Counted from the stretch's first letter, positions 15,813 to 24,626 are shown. The stretch is 64,000 nucleotides of DNA from JAHEEL01 sp963700375 (GCA_963700375.1 CAVOXF010000005.1:186001-250000), one strand, 5' to 3'. Numbers and translations: made by a program. The notes: generated by a model not told the origin, from the sequence alone.

Positions 15813-16276
15813 GGCGAAGTCCGGCGTTGACTGTCTCCGCTCTGCTCCTGCTCGCGGTTGCTGCACCGGCGCTCGCGCTGGAGGATGGGATCGTTGAGGC
15901 CAGCAGCGTCACCCCGAGTGAGGAGCTGACCAGCGCCGTCTTCGAACACACCATCACCAATGTCTCGGATGGCGTGGTCGATCTCGCACCTCGAGATCTC
16001 CGCTCGCCCGAGTATCCGACGATCACGGTGACGGAAATCACCGCGGGCAGCTTCGCCGACGGCATCTGGACCATCGGGCAACTCGATCCCGGCCAGACAG
16101 CGTCCATCTCCTATGCCGGGGCTGTGTTGGGTCCTGCCCCGACACCCGATCCCACGGAGTTGAATCGCGAGGAACTCCCCTCCACCGGACCCCGCGAACG
16201 CCCCGCAATGCTCATCATCGTCGCTTTCGGGATGGTCGCCCTCGGGATCTCACTGCTTCGTACCGCACGGGCTTGA
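15809..16276 (+). CDS. LPXTG-anchored surface protein, unknown function
   Basis: 155-residue secreted protein. Residues 1-24 are a signal peptide. The middle (about 28-108) looks like a single beta-sandwich with the repeat-junction wording EHTITNVSDGVVDL and DPGQTASISYAG, as in DUF11-like domains. The C-terminus has LPSTG at 123-127, a hydrophobic segment at about 134-150 and a basic tail, the standard sortase sorting signal. No sortase gene is in the window. The TTG start at 15809 overlaps the stop of the HTH gene (TTGA), so the two are co-translated. Confidence 0.75.
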   Translation: MRRSPALTVSALLLLAVAAPALALEDGIVEASSVTPSEELTSAVFEHTITNVSDGVVDLAPRDLRSPEYPTITVTEITAGSFADGIWTIGQLDPGQTASISYAGAVLGPAPTPDPTELNREELPSTGPRERPAMLIIVAFGMVALGISLLRTARA

Positions 16277-16578
16277 CCATCTCATAGGGCAGCTCAGCGT
16301 CGATTGCCATAGCCCAGACGGCATTCAGCTTGCCCCCTTGGGCTGTGGTGCCAAGAACCCCGAGATCATCCACCGTCCCAGGGTCCAAACCGAAGGATCC
16401 CCGATCGTGTCGAGCCCGCGGCGACGGCATGATGCGACTGTGAGAGAACTGATCCGCGCCGACCTGAAGTCTCGAGAAGTAGATGTCTCGCGGCATTCTG
16501 GCCGCTCGCGACCGGTGACTGGCGACTGTTCACGGTGCTCGCCCATCAGCACCCGAGATCTGCGAGCATGGTGTGGTC
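16277..16578. other. Non-coding spacer before the ABC-2 transporter operon
   Basis: About 300 bases in which I see no supported gene. A minus-strand 93-codon frame overlaps the spacer but has no ribosome site or recognisable domain. The spacer holds one copy of the GGCGACCGG-type repeat (16508-16529). The promoter of the ABC operon is presumably here but I could not place it. Confidence 0.5.
16508..16529. repeat. Interspersed GGCGACCGG-type repeat, copy 4
   Basis: Reads GCGACCGGTGACTGGCGACT, closely matching the wording at 15675-15704 on the opposite strand. Confidence 0.4.
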
Positions 16579-17487
16579 ATGACTGATACTCCCATCCTCT
16601 CGGCCCGCGGGCTCGGACTCGCGTACGGTTCGATCGTTGCGCTCCACGGGGTCGACTTCGACCTGCCGGCCGGCCGGACAGGACTCGTCGGAGCCAACGG
16701 CGCTGGCAAGACGACGCTCATCAAGATCCTCCTCGGCATCCTCAAGCCGACACTCGGCACAGCCACCGTCCTTGGCTTCGACGCTGCATCCGATGTCCTC
16801 GACGTGCGCTCACGCATCGGGTACATGCCCGAAGGAGACTGCCTGCCGCTCGATGTCAACGCTTCGGAGTTCGTTGTCTACAGCGCCGGCCTCGCCGGTC
16901 TCCCCAAGAACGCGGCGCGTCAACGGGCTTCGGACGTCCTGACGCTCGTTGGCCTCGAGGAGGAGCGGTTCCGCCCGCTCGGAGGGTTCTCGACCGGGAT
17001 GAAGCAGCGAACGAAGCTGGCGCAGGCGATCGTGCACGATCCGGACCTGGTATTCCTCGACGAGCCCACGGCCGGACTCGACCCCGAGGGCCGCGAGGAG
17101 ATGCTGGAGCTGATCTCACGCCTCGGCGGATTCGGGATCAACGTCCTGGTCTCGTCGCATGTGCTCGGCGACATCGAACGCACCTGCGACTGGGTGCTGA
17201 TGCTCGACGGCGGCCAGGTTCTGCGGTCCGGACCCCTGTCGCATCTCATCGACGCCGATGTCGTCTCGGTCGAGGTTGTCGGCGATGCCGATGCCGTCGC
17301 CCGGCACCTGATCGCGGCGGGAGCCGCTGTGGAGGCATCCGGCACCCGCCTGCTCGTCTCGACTGCCCACGACGATCCCTTCCGTCTTGTACGCGACGCC
17401 CTCGCCGACACCGGCGCCGGAATGCTCTCCTTGGGTCCCAAGGCCACGACGCTCGAAGACGTGTTCCTCGAAGGGAGCGGATCATGA
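16579..17487 (+). CDS. ABC transporter ATP-binding protein (ABC-2 type, pair 1)
   Basis: 302-residue ATPase with Walker A GANGAGKTTL (about residues 38-47), a signature loop FSTGMKQRTKLAQA and Walker B LVFLDEPTAGLDPEG. The C-terminal 90 residues form the regulatory tail typical of drug or polymer exporters of the CcmA class. It overlaps the next gene, the matching permease, by ATGA. Cargo is unknown. The frame also allows GTG at 16573. Confidence 0.92.
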   Translation: MTDTPILSARGLGLAYGSIVALHGVDFDLPAGRTGLVGANGAGKTTLIKILLGILKPTLGTATVLGFDAASDVLDVRSRIGYMPEGDCLPLDVNASEFVVYSAGLAGLPKNAARQRASDVLTLVGLEEERFRPLGGFSTGMKQRTKLAQAIVHDPDLVFLDEPTAGLDPEGREEMLELISRLGGFGINVLVSSHVLGDIERTCDWVLMLDGGQVLRSGPLSHLIDADVVSVEVVGDADAVARHLIAAGAAVEASGTRLLVSTAHDDPFRLVRDALADTGAGMLSLGPKATTLEDVFLEGSGS

Positions 17488-18377
17488 CCGATCGCGGCGT
17501 CGTCTTCGACCTCGGCTATGTCCCATACGAGGGCGAGCGCCGGGCACGGCGCGGCGCGATCTCGACGACGTACCGAGACGGGCTGAAGCGCGTGTTCGGC
17601 ATCCGACGCAGGGCACGGAAGAAGATCCTCCCCTGGGGCCTCGTCGTCCTGGCCATCCTCCCGGCCGTCGTCTTCGTCGGCTTCGCATTCCTGCTATCGA
17701 CGTTCTCACCGGATGCCGAGTCACCCTTCGGGAGCCACGCCGACTACTTCTCGCTCTCGGGAGGCATCGTTCTGCTCTTCGTGGCACTCGCGGCACCGGA
17801 GCTCCTGATTCCGGACCGGCGCGAAGGCGTGCTCTCGATCTACTCGTCGCGGCCGCTCCGAGCCGACGACTACGTCGGCGCGCGTGCCGCGTCGCTCCTC
17901 ACGGTCGTCGCCGCATTCATGCTGATCCCCCAGGTGTTGATGTACCTCGGTTTCGCGGCGCTCTCGTCCGACGGCTTCTTCCAGGCGCTGATATCGAACG
18001 CCGACGAGATCCCGAAGATCCTCGCCGCCACGGTCGTCTACGCACTCGCCTATGCCCCGCTTGCGCTTGTCATCTCGACCGTCGCTACGCGGAAGGCGGC
18101 CGCGACCGGGGTATTCCTCGGTGTCATCATCGTTGGGGCGGGTCTCGCGTCGACCCTCATAGAGGCAACATCCCTCCCTGGCAGCCGCTATGCCGCCCTC
18201 CTTTCATTCGACAGCCACCCCGACTTCGTCCGGGATTGGATCTTCGGCCGCGGGTCGGATGCCGATGTCATCATGGCGACCGCCGGGTTCGATGCCTGGG
18301 TTTCGCTGCTCGTCATCGCAGCCGTGGCCGTCGTCTCGACGGTCCTCGTCATTTGGCGCTACCGGAGGCTGATGTGA
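17484..18377 (+). CDS. ABC-2 type permease (pair 1)
   Basis: 297-residue membrane protein with about six hydrophobic segments, from ILPWGLVVLAILPAVVFVGF near residue 48 to LLVIAAVAVVSTVLVIW at the end. It contains the ABC-2 permease wording PDRREGVLSIYSSRPL between segments. It begins inside the ATPase gene (ATGA) and its TGA overlaps the GTG of the next gene, so four genes from 16579 to 20061 form one tightly coupled unit. Confidence 0.85.
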   Translation: MTDRGVVFDLGYVPYEGERRARRGAISTTYRDGLKRVFGIRRRARKKILPWGLVVLAILPAVVFVGFAFLLSTFSPDAESPFGSHADYFSLSGGIVLLFVALAAPELLIPDRREGVLSIYSSRPLRADDYVGARAASLLTVVAAFMLIPQVLMYLGFAALSSDGFFQALISNADEIPKILAATVVYALAYAPLALVISTVATRKAAATGVFLGVIIVGAGLASTLIEATSLPGSRYAALLSFDSHPDFVRDWIFGRGSDADVIMATAGFDAWVSLLVIAAVAVVSTVLVIWRYRRLM

Positions 18378-19312
18378 CGGCGAACCCCGCGCTCGTGGAC
18401 CCTGCCACGGTCGAACTCGACGACGTATCGAAGTGGTTCGGTCAGAAGGTCGCGATCTCCAACCTCACCTGCTCGTTCGGACCGGGTGTCACCGGGCTCC
18501 TCGGTCCGAATGGCGCGGGCAAGACGACGATGCTCCGCATGCTCACCGGCCTGATCCGCCCCTCACAAGGATCGGTGCGCGTGCTCGGCGTATGGCCGAG
18601 GACGTCACCGTCCGTGTACGCCAGCGTCGGGTTGGTGCCGGAAGAAGCGGCGGTGTATCCCGGTCTGACCGCCCGCGAGTACGTACGGTACGCCGCGGTG
18701 CTTGCGCGTGTGCCCGACGTGGACACGGCAACCAACCGGGCGATCGAGACCGTCGAGCTCGGCCCGCCTGCGGACCGAAAACTCGCCGGCTACTCCAAGG
18801 GAATGCGCCAGCGGGCGAAGGTCGCCGCCGCCCTGGTCTCCGACCCTCAGATCCTCCTGCTCGACGAGCCACTCAACGGAACCGATCCGGTGCAACGTCT
18901 CCACCTGATCCATCTGTTCCAGCGCCTCGGAAGCGAGGGCCGGACGGTCATCGTCTCTTCTCACATCCTCGATGAGGTCGATCGCATGTCCGATCGTGTG
19001 CTTGCGATCGTCGACGGCCGCCTGGCAGCTGCGGGTGACGTCGCGGCCATCCGCCGCGCCATGTCCGACATCCCGTACCGTGTACGGATCGAGACCGACG
19101 CCAATCGCGTCCTCGCAGCGAGGCTGCTCGAGGAAGCGCTCGTGCACGGCGTCTCGGTCGACGAAGGGGCCATCATCGTGGAGACCGGCGACCTCCCGGC
19201 CCTCGGCCGGCGAGTCCCTGCCGTCGCCCGCGAGGTCGACGCCAGGATCACGTCGTTCCAACCCGAAGATGCCTCCCTCGAGAGCGTCTTCCGCTATCTG
19301 GTGAGGCGCTGA
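18374..19312 (+). CDS. ABC transporter ATP-binding protein (pair 2)
   Basis: 312-residue ATPase. Walker A is LLGPNGAGKTTML, the signature loop is YSKGMRQRAKVAAA and Walker B is ILLLDEPLNGTDPVQ. In the last, Asn-Gly replaces the usual Ala-Gly and Thr replaces Leu of GLDP. The GTG start at 18374 overlaps the stop of the permease before it. A frame continuing upstream to 17387 is a shadow of that permease. It pairs with the permease at 19312-20061. Confidence 0.92.
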   Translation: MTANPALVDPATVELDDVSKWFGQKVAISNLTCSFGPGVTGLLGPNGAGKTTMLRMLTGLIRPSQGSVRVLGVWPRTSPSVYASVGLVPEEAAVYPGLTAREYVRYAAVLARVPDVDTATNRAIETVELGPPADRKLAGYSKGMRQRAKVAAALVSDPQILLLDEPLNGTDPVQRLHLIHLFQRLGSEGRTVIVSSHILDEVDRMSDRVLAIVDGRLAAAGDVAAIRRAMSDIPYRVRIETDANRVLAARLLEEALVHGVSVDEGAIIVETGDLPALGRRVPAVAREVDARITSFQPEDASLESVFRYLVRR

Positions 19313-20061
19313 TGCGGGCGGCCTGGGCCATCACGGCCACGACCATCCGGCAGCTGCTCGGTATTCGCCGTGCGATCCTCTTCGGTCTGGCGGAGCTCGC
19401 CCCGGCAGCCGTCTTCCTCCTTCTCGTACAGACGATGACGAACGATGCAGCGATCACCCACGTACTGGCGATGATCGTTGGCCTGTACTTTCCGCTGCTC
19501 GTCCCGATCGTCGCCCTGGTCGTCGCATCGTCCGCACTCGGCGACGAACGTCGCGACGGAACCCTGTCGTTCCTCGTGCTGCGACCCATCCCCCGCTCTG
19601 TGATCGCGCTGGCGAAGTTCGCGGGTGCGGCGGTGATAGCCGCAGGTCTCAATGCGCTCGGTGCTGTTGCTCTTGCCGGCGTCTACGGGATCGAGACCGG
19701 CTCGTGGGCCCTCGTGATCCCTCTGCTTGTGGGTGGGATCGTCGCCAGTGTTGTGTACGCGTCACTCGCCGTTCCCCTGGGATTCTTCACGAATTGGTCC
19801 GTTCTCATCGGCCTGGTATTCGTCTTCATCTTCGAGAACGCCGTCGTAAGCGCCTTGAGTGGCCTTTCGTCACTCTCACCGTGGAGGATCGGCCTCTCGG
19901 CGTTCTCCGGTTCGGTGCCCGATGACGTCGCGGCCGAATTATCCGACATCGGCATCGCGAACCTCACCGGGACGGGAACGGCGCTGCTGCGGACGCTCGT
20001 GATCGCAGCACTCTCGGTCGGATTCGTCACCCTCCTGCTCCGCCGACGCGACCTCACGTGA
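19312..20061 (+). CDS. ABC-2 type permease (pair 2)
   Basis: 249-residue protein with about six membrane segments, and the ABC-2 loop DERRDGTLSFLVLRPIPRSV between the second and third. It starts at the last base of the stop codon of its ATPase (TGATG). With pair 1 it may form one heteromeric exporter or two separate ones. The position just upstream of MurJ and the wall genes suggests an envelope role, but no cargo can be named. Confidence 0.85.
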   Translation: MRAAWAITATTIRQLLGIRRAILFGLAELAPAAVFLLLVQTMTNDAAITHVLAMIVGLYFPLLVPIVALVVASSALGDERRDGTLSFLVLRPIPRSVIALAKFAGAAVIAAGLNALGAVALAGVYGIETGSWALVIPLLVGGIVASVVYASLAVPLGFFTNWSVLIGLVFVFIFENAVVSALSGLSSLSPWRIGLSAFSGSVPDDVAAELSDIGIANLTGTGTALLRTLVIAALSVGFVTLLLRRRDLT

Positions 20062-20089
20062 GTAACCACGATCCGCGGCACCGACGATC

Positions 20090-20095
20090 TACGAT
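20090..20095 (+). promoter_or_regulatory. Candidate -10 box (TACGAT) for murJ
   Basis: TACGAT followed by 9 nt and then ATG at 20105. It sits in the 43-nt spacer after the ABC operon. Confidence 0.35.
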
Positions 20096-20104
20096 CGTGA
20101 GGAC

Positions 20105-21718
20105 ATGAGCCGCCCCACTGATCGTCCGCAGCGGAGCCGGATGGGCATCGCTGCGCTCATCGTTTCCGGGGGAATCCTGATTTCCCGGGTGCTCGGGGTG
20201 GTGCGCGAGATGATCTTCGCCGCGATCCTCGGCGCAGACAACGTCACCGATCAGTACGTCGCCGCCTTCCGAATCCCGGACTACGCCAACTACCTTCTCG
20301 CCGGCGGATTCCTCACAATCACCTTCATCCCGATCTTCTCGAAGTACCTCGCCAACGACGATGAAGAAGGAGGCTGGCGCGGGTTCTCATCGATCGTCCG
20401 GTGGCTCGCGATCGGGATCACGGCGCTCATCGTCGTCGCCTGGTTCGCCGCGCCGTGGATCATCGAGACGATCTACCCCAAATTCACCGCCGACCAGATC
20501 GCGACCACCGTCCGTCTCACCCGGATCGTGTTGCCTGCCCAGTTTGCGTTCGTCGTCGGGGCCATGTTCGCGTCGGTGCAGTACGCGAAGGGCGTGTTCA
20601 CGATCCCGACCCTCGCCCCGATCATCTACAACATCGGCATCATCGCCGGCGGCGTCATCTTCGCCTGGGTCACGGGCACCGCCGACCCGGAAGGCTTCGT
20701 GTGGGGCGCCGTCGCGGGAGCGTTCATCGGCAACTTCGCAATCCAGTGGTGGGGAGCGCGCCGGATCGGGATGCACTTCGACCTAGCCGACGGGTGGTTC
20801 CCACCGGCTGTGAAGCAGTACGTACTGCTGGCGATTCCACTCATGATCGGCCAGACGGTCGTTGCCCTCGACGAAACCTTCATGTCGGTGTTCGGCGACC
20901 TCGTCAGCGACGGAACCCAGACCCACCTCCAGTACGCGAGACGCACGATGCTCGTTCCAGTGGGGATCGTTGCGCAGGGTGCTGCGGTAGCGGCGTACCC
21001 GTTCCTCTCCCGCCTCTTCGCAGAGGGGAAGATCCGCAAGATGCACGACACCGTCGACAAGGCGATGCGGTGGGTACTCGTTCTCTCGATCGCTGCGGCC
21101 GGCCTCCTCGCTGCCCTGGCCCTGCCGGTCACCCGTGCACTGTACGAGCGGTTCGCATTCGACTCGACCGACAGTTCGGCAACTGCGGCCGCACTCTTCT
21201 TCTACGCCCTGGCGATCCCGATCTGGGGTGCGCTCCAGATCCTGACTCGCGCCTTCTACGCGCGCCGGTCGATGTGGACACCGGTGATCGTCGGAACGGT
21301 CACGACCATCATCGCCATCCCCCTCTACATCATGCTGACCGACGAATTCGGAATTCAGGGTGTCGCGGTGGCCAGCGTGCTCTCGCTCCTGCTGTATACC
21401 GGCGCCCTCGCACTCCTCTGGTATACGGGAGCCGACGGGCGAGCCCGATTGCGTCAAGTCCTCGGGACGGCCGGTCGGGCGATCCCGCCGACCGTGCTCG
21501 GCGCCGCCGGGGCGTTCCTGATCGGCTGGGCCGTTATGACCAACCTGCCGGGACAGACCACGATCGTGAGCGTCGCCGCGATCCTGCTTGGTACCGCCGT
21601 CTTCGCCGGGATCGCCTTCAGCCTCGGTTCGTTCCTCTACGACATCCTCACCGCCGCCGCCCGCCGCCGCCCGCCCGCCGACCCCGGCGACACCGACGTG
21701 ATGGAGCTCATCGGCTAG
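20105..21718 (+). CDS. murJ: Lipid II flippase MurJ/MviN family
   Basis: 537-residue polytopic protein with about 14 hydrophobic segments. It has the MurJ N-terminal hallmark SRVLGVVREMIFAAILGADNV and the proline-glycine-rich RIPDYANYLLAGGFLTITFIP. The family flips lipid-linked peptidoglycan precursors across the membrane. The C-terminal end is short and lacks the extra kinase-like and sugar-binding domains of mycobacterial MviN. A strong hairpin at 21742-21788 follows the stop. Confidence 0.92.
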   Translation: MSRPTDRPQRSRMGIAALIVSGGILISRVLGVVREMIFAAILGADNVTDQYVAAFRIPDYANYLLAGGFLTITFIPIFSKYLANDDEEGGWRGFSSIVRWLAIGITALIVVAWFAAPWIIETIYPKFTADQIATTVRLTRIVLPAQFAFVVGAMFASVQYAKGVFTIPTLAPIIYNIGIIAGGVIFAWVTGTADPEGFVWGAVAGAFIGNFAIQWWGARRIGMHFDLADGWFPPAVKQYVLLAIPLMIGQTVVALDETFMSVFGDLVSDGTQTHLQYARRTMLVPVGIVAQGAAVAAYPFLSRLFAEGKIRKMHDTVDKAMRWVLVLSIAAAGLLAALALPVTRALYERFAFDSTDSSATAAALFFYALAIPIWGALQILTRAFYARRSMWTPVIVGTVTTIIAIPLYIMLTDEFGIQGVAVASVLSLLLYTGALALLWYTGADGRARLRQVLGTAGRAIPPTVLGAAGAFLIGWAVMTNLPGQTTIVSVAAILLGTAVFAGIAFSLGSFLYDILTAAARRRPPADPGDTDVMELIG

Positions 21719-21741
21719 GCCGTGCCGTGCACGACCTCAAT

Positions 21742-21788
21742 GTCCCCAGTCGTCGGTCGCCAGGGACCGGCGACCGACGACTGGGGAC
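21742..21788. terminator. Perfect 20-bp inverted repeat, probable two-way terminator
   Basis: A 20-bp arm, a 7-nt loop and an exact complementary arm lie between the converging murJ and sodN genes. The stem is about 70% G+C and would be very stable in RNA from either strand. No U-run follows, so it is an atypical terminator. Its arms carry the GGCGACCG wording of the interspersed repeat family. Confidence 0.65.
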
Positions 21789-21794
21789 TGCTTC

Positions 21795-22223
21795 TTACGC
21801 CGGTGGGTAGACGCCGGCGCCCTTCGCCTTCTCGGTGGCCCAGAAGACGTCGGAGACTTCGGAGATGAGATCGATCATCTTCTGCGAGGCGGCCGGGTCC
21901 ATCGTCTTCTTCGCCTCGCCGGCAGCCTTCGTCGCACGCCAGAAGAGGTCGTGGAGCCCCGGGAACTCCTCGACATGCTTCGGCTCGAAGAAGTCGGTCC
22001 ACAGGACCCAGAGGTGATGCTTGACGAGCTCGGCGCTCTGCTCCTTGATCGAGATCGCCCGTGAGCGGAACACCTCGTCATCCGAAGCCTGGTATTTCTC
22101 TGCGATCTTCAGACACGAAACGGCTTCGATCATTGCCTGAGCGGGGTCGTAGGTGCCGCAGAACAGGTCGCAGTGGGCATGCGCCTCGAAGCGCGGAGCG
22201 AGGATCTTCTCAACGATCTTCAT
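21795..22223 (-). CDS. sodN: Nickel superoxide dismutase with altered nickel hook
   Basis: 142-residue Ni-SOD precursor. The family hook begins with His after cleavage and reads HCxxPCGxY. Here it is HCDLFCGTYDPAQ, with His17 and Cys18 as first mature residues, Cys22 as the second thiolate and Phe21 where Pro is usual. A 16-residue leader (MKIVEKILAPRFEAHA) would be removed by SodX. The rest (EQSAELVKHHLWVLWTDFF) matches the four-helix Ni-SOD fold. A GGAGGAAG ribosome site precedes the ATG. It is divergent from sodX over 144 bp. Confidence 0.92.
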   Translation of the reverse strand: MKIVEKILAPRFEAHAHCDLFCGTYDPAQAMIEAVSCLKIAEKYQASDDEVFRSRAISIKEQSAELVKHHLWVLWTDFFEPKHVEEFPGLHDLFWRATKAAGEAKKTMDPAASQKMIDLISEVSDVFWATEKAKGAGVYPPA

Positions 22224-22367
22224 GGCTTCCTCCTATTGGGCCGGGGTTCATGGACACCCTACCCGAGCCCGTGCCGTCAATTCGCGAGTTCCTATTCGTA
22301 GACTCTGTCCAGCTGAGGAGGCCGTATTCGCAGGCGAGGCATAGCAGCGGCGACGATTGGAGCCGCC

Positions 22368-22814
22368 ATGATCGGAGCAGCGGCACTGGGTGGGACCACC
22401 CGCCGTTTCGCCATCGTCGATGATTCGATGCGTCCGATGTTCGAGCCCGATGACTGGTTGATCGCCCAACGCCGTCGGGGCACGCCAACTCGCGGCGATG
22501 TGGTCATCTTCACTCATCCGTCCTATCCGGACTGGACACTCATCAAGCGGGTCGTCGGTCTCCCGGGTCAACGGGTGGCCGTCGTCGACGGCCAGATCTA
22601 CGTCGACGGCCAACCTCTGCCCGACCCGTGGGCGGATGGCCCAATGCCGACCGACTCGGACGATCTCGTACCGGACGACCATGTCTGGGTGATGGCCGAT
22701 CGCCGTAGGGTGTCGTCGGTCGATAGCCGCGTGCTCGGTGCGATCCCGATCGCCGATGTTGGCTGGAGGGTCATCGCCCGCTACTGGCCGCCGACACGGG
22801 CTGCCAGAATCTAG
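22368..22814 (+). CDS. sodX: Nickel SOD maturation peptidase SodX
   Basis: 148-residue protease of the signal peptidase I (S26) fold without a clear membrane anchor. The catalytic Ser20 is in VDDSMRPMFEP and the Lys60 in TLIKRVVGLPGQ, and VWVMADRR stands for the third conserved box. It should cut the SodN leader to expose the nickel-binding His. Divergent transcription next to sodN supports the call. A GGAG site lies about 5 nt before the ATG. Confidence 0.88.
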   Translation: MIGAAALGGTTRRFAIVDDSMRPMFEPDDWLIAQRRRGTPTRGDVVIFTHPSYPDWTLIKRVVGLPGQRVAVVDGQIYVDGQPLPDPWADGPMPTDSDDLVPDDHVWVMADRRRVSSVDSRVLGAIPIADVGWRVIARYWPPTRAARI

Positions 22815-22815
22815 T

Positions 22816-23409
22816 TCACTTCACGGCAACGCAGACGATGTCGAGGGCGTCGCCGTCCTCGGTGGGGCGGACCACACGCTCATTCCGCACGATCGTGAGG
22901 TCCGAGAAGTCGTCCTCGAGTTGCGCCTCGGTGAACAGCCAATCCGGGTTCGAGGGTCCACTCGTTCCCGACTCGAGGTTGTCCAGATGGTGAGCGATGA
23001 CCACCACCCTTCCACCGGGTGCGACGGCGCGCTCGGCTGCGGCGTGGACCGCCCTGCGCATGTCCTCTGGAAGGTGGATGTATGCAAGCAGCACGAGGTC
23101 CCACACCTCTCCGTCCGGGTCCCACTCCACCAGGTTGACGGCTTCGAAGGTCGCGTCGAGGCCACTCTCTTGCGCGATCTCGTTCGCCTGGGCAATGGCC
23201 ACTGGTGAGAGATCGAGGCCGGTGACCGTGAACCCGAGACCGGCCAGCCAGAGGGCGTTCCTTCCTTGTCCGCAGCCAAGATCGAGCGCCGTCCCCGGCT
23301 CGAGATCCGAGGCGACCTCCACGAGGAAGCGGTTCGGTTCGTTCCCCCAGACGGCGCCGCGCTCCCGGTATCGGTCGTCCCACATGTGCCTCATCGTCTC
23401 TGGATTCAT
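22816..23409 (-). CDS. Class I SAM-dependent methyltransferase (TehB/TPMT-like)
   Basis: 197-residue methyltransferase. It opens with MWDDRYRERGAVWGNEPNRF, the usual start of TehB-like proteins. The SAM-binding motif is ALDLGCGQGRNALWLA, followed by VTGLDLSPVAIAQA and a later RVVVIAHH strand. Homologues detoxify tellurite or small thiols, but the acceptor cannot be read. A TACCGT box 6 nt upstream of the ATG implies leaderless expression independent of the AlkD-like gene 12 nt before it. Confidence 0.8.
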   Translation of the reverse strand: MNPETMRHMWDDRYRERGAVWGNEPNRFLVEVASDLEPGTALDLGCGQGRNALWLAGLGFTVTGLDLSPVAIAQANEIAQESGLDATFEAVNLVEWDPDGEVWDLVLLAYIHLPEDMRRAVHAAAERAVAPGGRVVVIAHHLDNLESGTSGPSNPDWLFTEAQLEDDFSDLTIVRNERVVRPTEDGDALDIVCVAVK

Positions 23410-23415
23410 GCCGCG

Positions 23416-23421
23416 ACGGTA
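23416..23421 (-). promoter_or_regulatory. Candidate leaderless -10 box (TACCGT) for the methyltransferase
   Basis: TACCGT followed by 6 nt and then ATG at 23409, in the short gap after the AlkD-like gene. Confidence 0.4.
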
Positions 23422-24105
23422 TCAGACGACGAGGTGTTTGGTCGCTTCCCGAAACGAAAGCCCTGACAGCTCGGATCGGTGTGCGCGTACGAACTCCCGC
23501 ACCTCCGACTGGTTGGTCTTCGCGTAGTCTCGGAGCGCCCATCCGATCGCCTTCCGAATGAAGAACTCCTTCTCGTGCATGCGACTCAGACATGCACCGA
23601 AGAGGAGGCCGGTGTCGGTGGCGCCCTTGTGCCCGATCTGGCCGATGATGGAACTGCGACGGAGCCACAGGTCCGGGTCGTCGATCCACGCGACCACCGT
23701 GGGCGTGGTCGCCTCACGTTGGTGGAGCAACGCCTGCCCGACCAGATGAATCGCGATCGCGTCGACGAAGTCCCACCACGCCCCCTCGACGATCATCCTC
23801 CGGTAGAGCGGAATCGACGACACGGTGACGTACTGCGGGAACGAGCAGGCATAGTCGATCGCGAGGTATCGCTCCTCTCGGTGCGGCTGGTTCCACAGGG
23901 CGAGAACCGCCTGCCGATAGTCCGCCCGACGCTCTGGCGGGTACCGATTCACCACTTCGCGTTCTACGGTGGCCCGCCCCGCCTTCTGGACGCCGTAGAA
24001 CGGCGTGTCCGTCTTCATGTAGGCGGCCATCGGCGCTGCCTTGGCCGGATCTGCTGCCGCTCTCAGGCGCGTGGCCGCGAAGTCGACCAGTCCGTCAACA
24101 TCCAC
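23422..24105 (-). CDS. AlkD-family DNA alkylation repair protein
   Basis: 227-residue HEAT-like helical repeat protein. It has KTDTPFYGVQKAGRATV near the N-terminus, EERYLAIDYAC, the family hallmark GAWWDFVDAIAIHLVG, LRRSSIIGQIGHKG and EFFIRKAIGWALRDYAK. AlkD members excise bulky cationic alkyl bases without base flipping. The expected Trp and Asp residues (WWDFVD) are present. GTG at 24105 with a GAGG site 7 nt upstream is chosen; the frame extends to 24603 only as a shadow of the DUF402 gene. It overlaps that gene by 11 nt. Confidence 0.88.
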   Translation of the reverse strand: MDVDGLVDFAATRLRAAADPAKAAPMAAYMKTDTPFYGVQKAGRATVEREVVNRYPPERRADYRQAVLALWNQPHREERYLAIDYACSFPQYVTVSSIPLYRRMIVEGAWWDFVDAIAIHLVGQALLHQREATTPTVVAWIDDPDLWLRRSSIIGQIGHKGATDTGLLFGACLSRMHEKEFFIRKAIGWALRDYAKTNQSEVREFVRAHRSELSGLSFREATKHLVV

Positions 24106-24613
24106 GTGCAACCTCGAGCCATCGGTCTCCGATGCTTCCGAATGGCTCGGTCCCGCGCTCGACGGCGATGGCCAGCCGAGCGGCCTCGGTCCTTGCCTTG
24201 TCGACGATGTGGTCGGGATAGGCCATGGCAGTCCGATGCTCGTCGAACTCATCCTCGTCATCGACCTCCACGGTCCCGTCGCACCTGCGAACGACGTCGA
24301 GATCGAGGTCGACCATCCGCACCGTGTCTCCGTCCCACACAGCGGGCGTGATGACATCAACGTATGTATGAATCGACCGACCGTCGGACGAGCGCCCCTC
24401 ATTCCAGAGAGCCGTCCACCATTGACCGGGCGTGACGAGCTTGACGAATCCGCGTTTCGCTGAGATCGCCGCCTCGGTGCCACGCCGCAGGTCGGTTCCT
24501 GCTTCTGCCCACAGCCAGAATCCGTGGTCGTCGACGCCAAGCCGTTCCATATCGAACGCCCAATGAGGTGTTCCATCCCACTTTGAGAATCGGACCTGAA
24601 CAACCTCGCTCAT
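24095..24613 (-). CDS. DUF402 domain protein
   Basis: 172-residue protein resembling DUF402/FomD-like proteins. It has an N-terminal beta-rich half (FSKWDGTPHWAFDMERLGVD) and a central TYVDVITPAVWDGDTVRMVDLDLDVV. An acidic patch DDEDEFDEH follows, which could bind metal as in characterised members that hydrolyse nucleotide phosphates. The substrate is unknown. The ATG is preceded at 7 nt by TAGCCT. It is followed by the overlapping AlkD-like gene. Confidence 0.78.
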   Translation of the reverse strand: MSEVVQVRFSKWDGTPHWAFDMERLGVDDHGFWLWAEAGTDLRRGTEAAISAKRGFVKLVTPGQWWTALWNEGRSSDGRSIHTYVDVITPAVWDGDTVRMVDLDLDVVRRCDGTVEVDDEDEFDEHRTAMAYPDHIVDKARTEAARLAIAVERGTEPFGSIGDRWLEVARGC

Positions 24614-24620
24614 GGCGGCG

Positions 24621-24626
24621 AGGCTA
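24621..24626 (-). promoter_or_regulatory. Candidate leaderless -10 box (TAGCCT) for the DUF402 gene
   Basis: TAGCCT followed by 7 nt and then ATG at 24613. Confidence 0.45.

Noticed and set aside
16215..16496. Minus-strand 93-codon frame after the LPXTG gene
   Set aside because: It overlaps the LPXTG gene end, has no ribosome site, promoter or recognisable domain.
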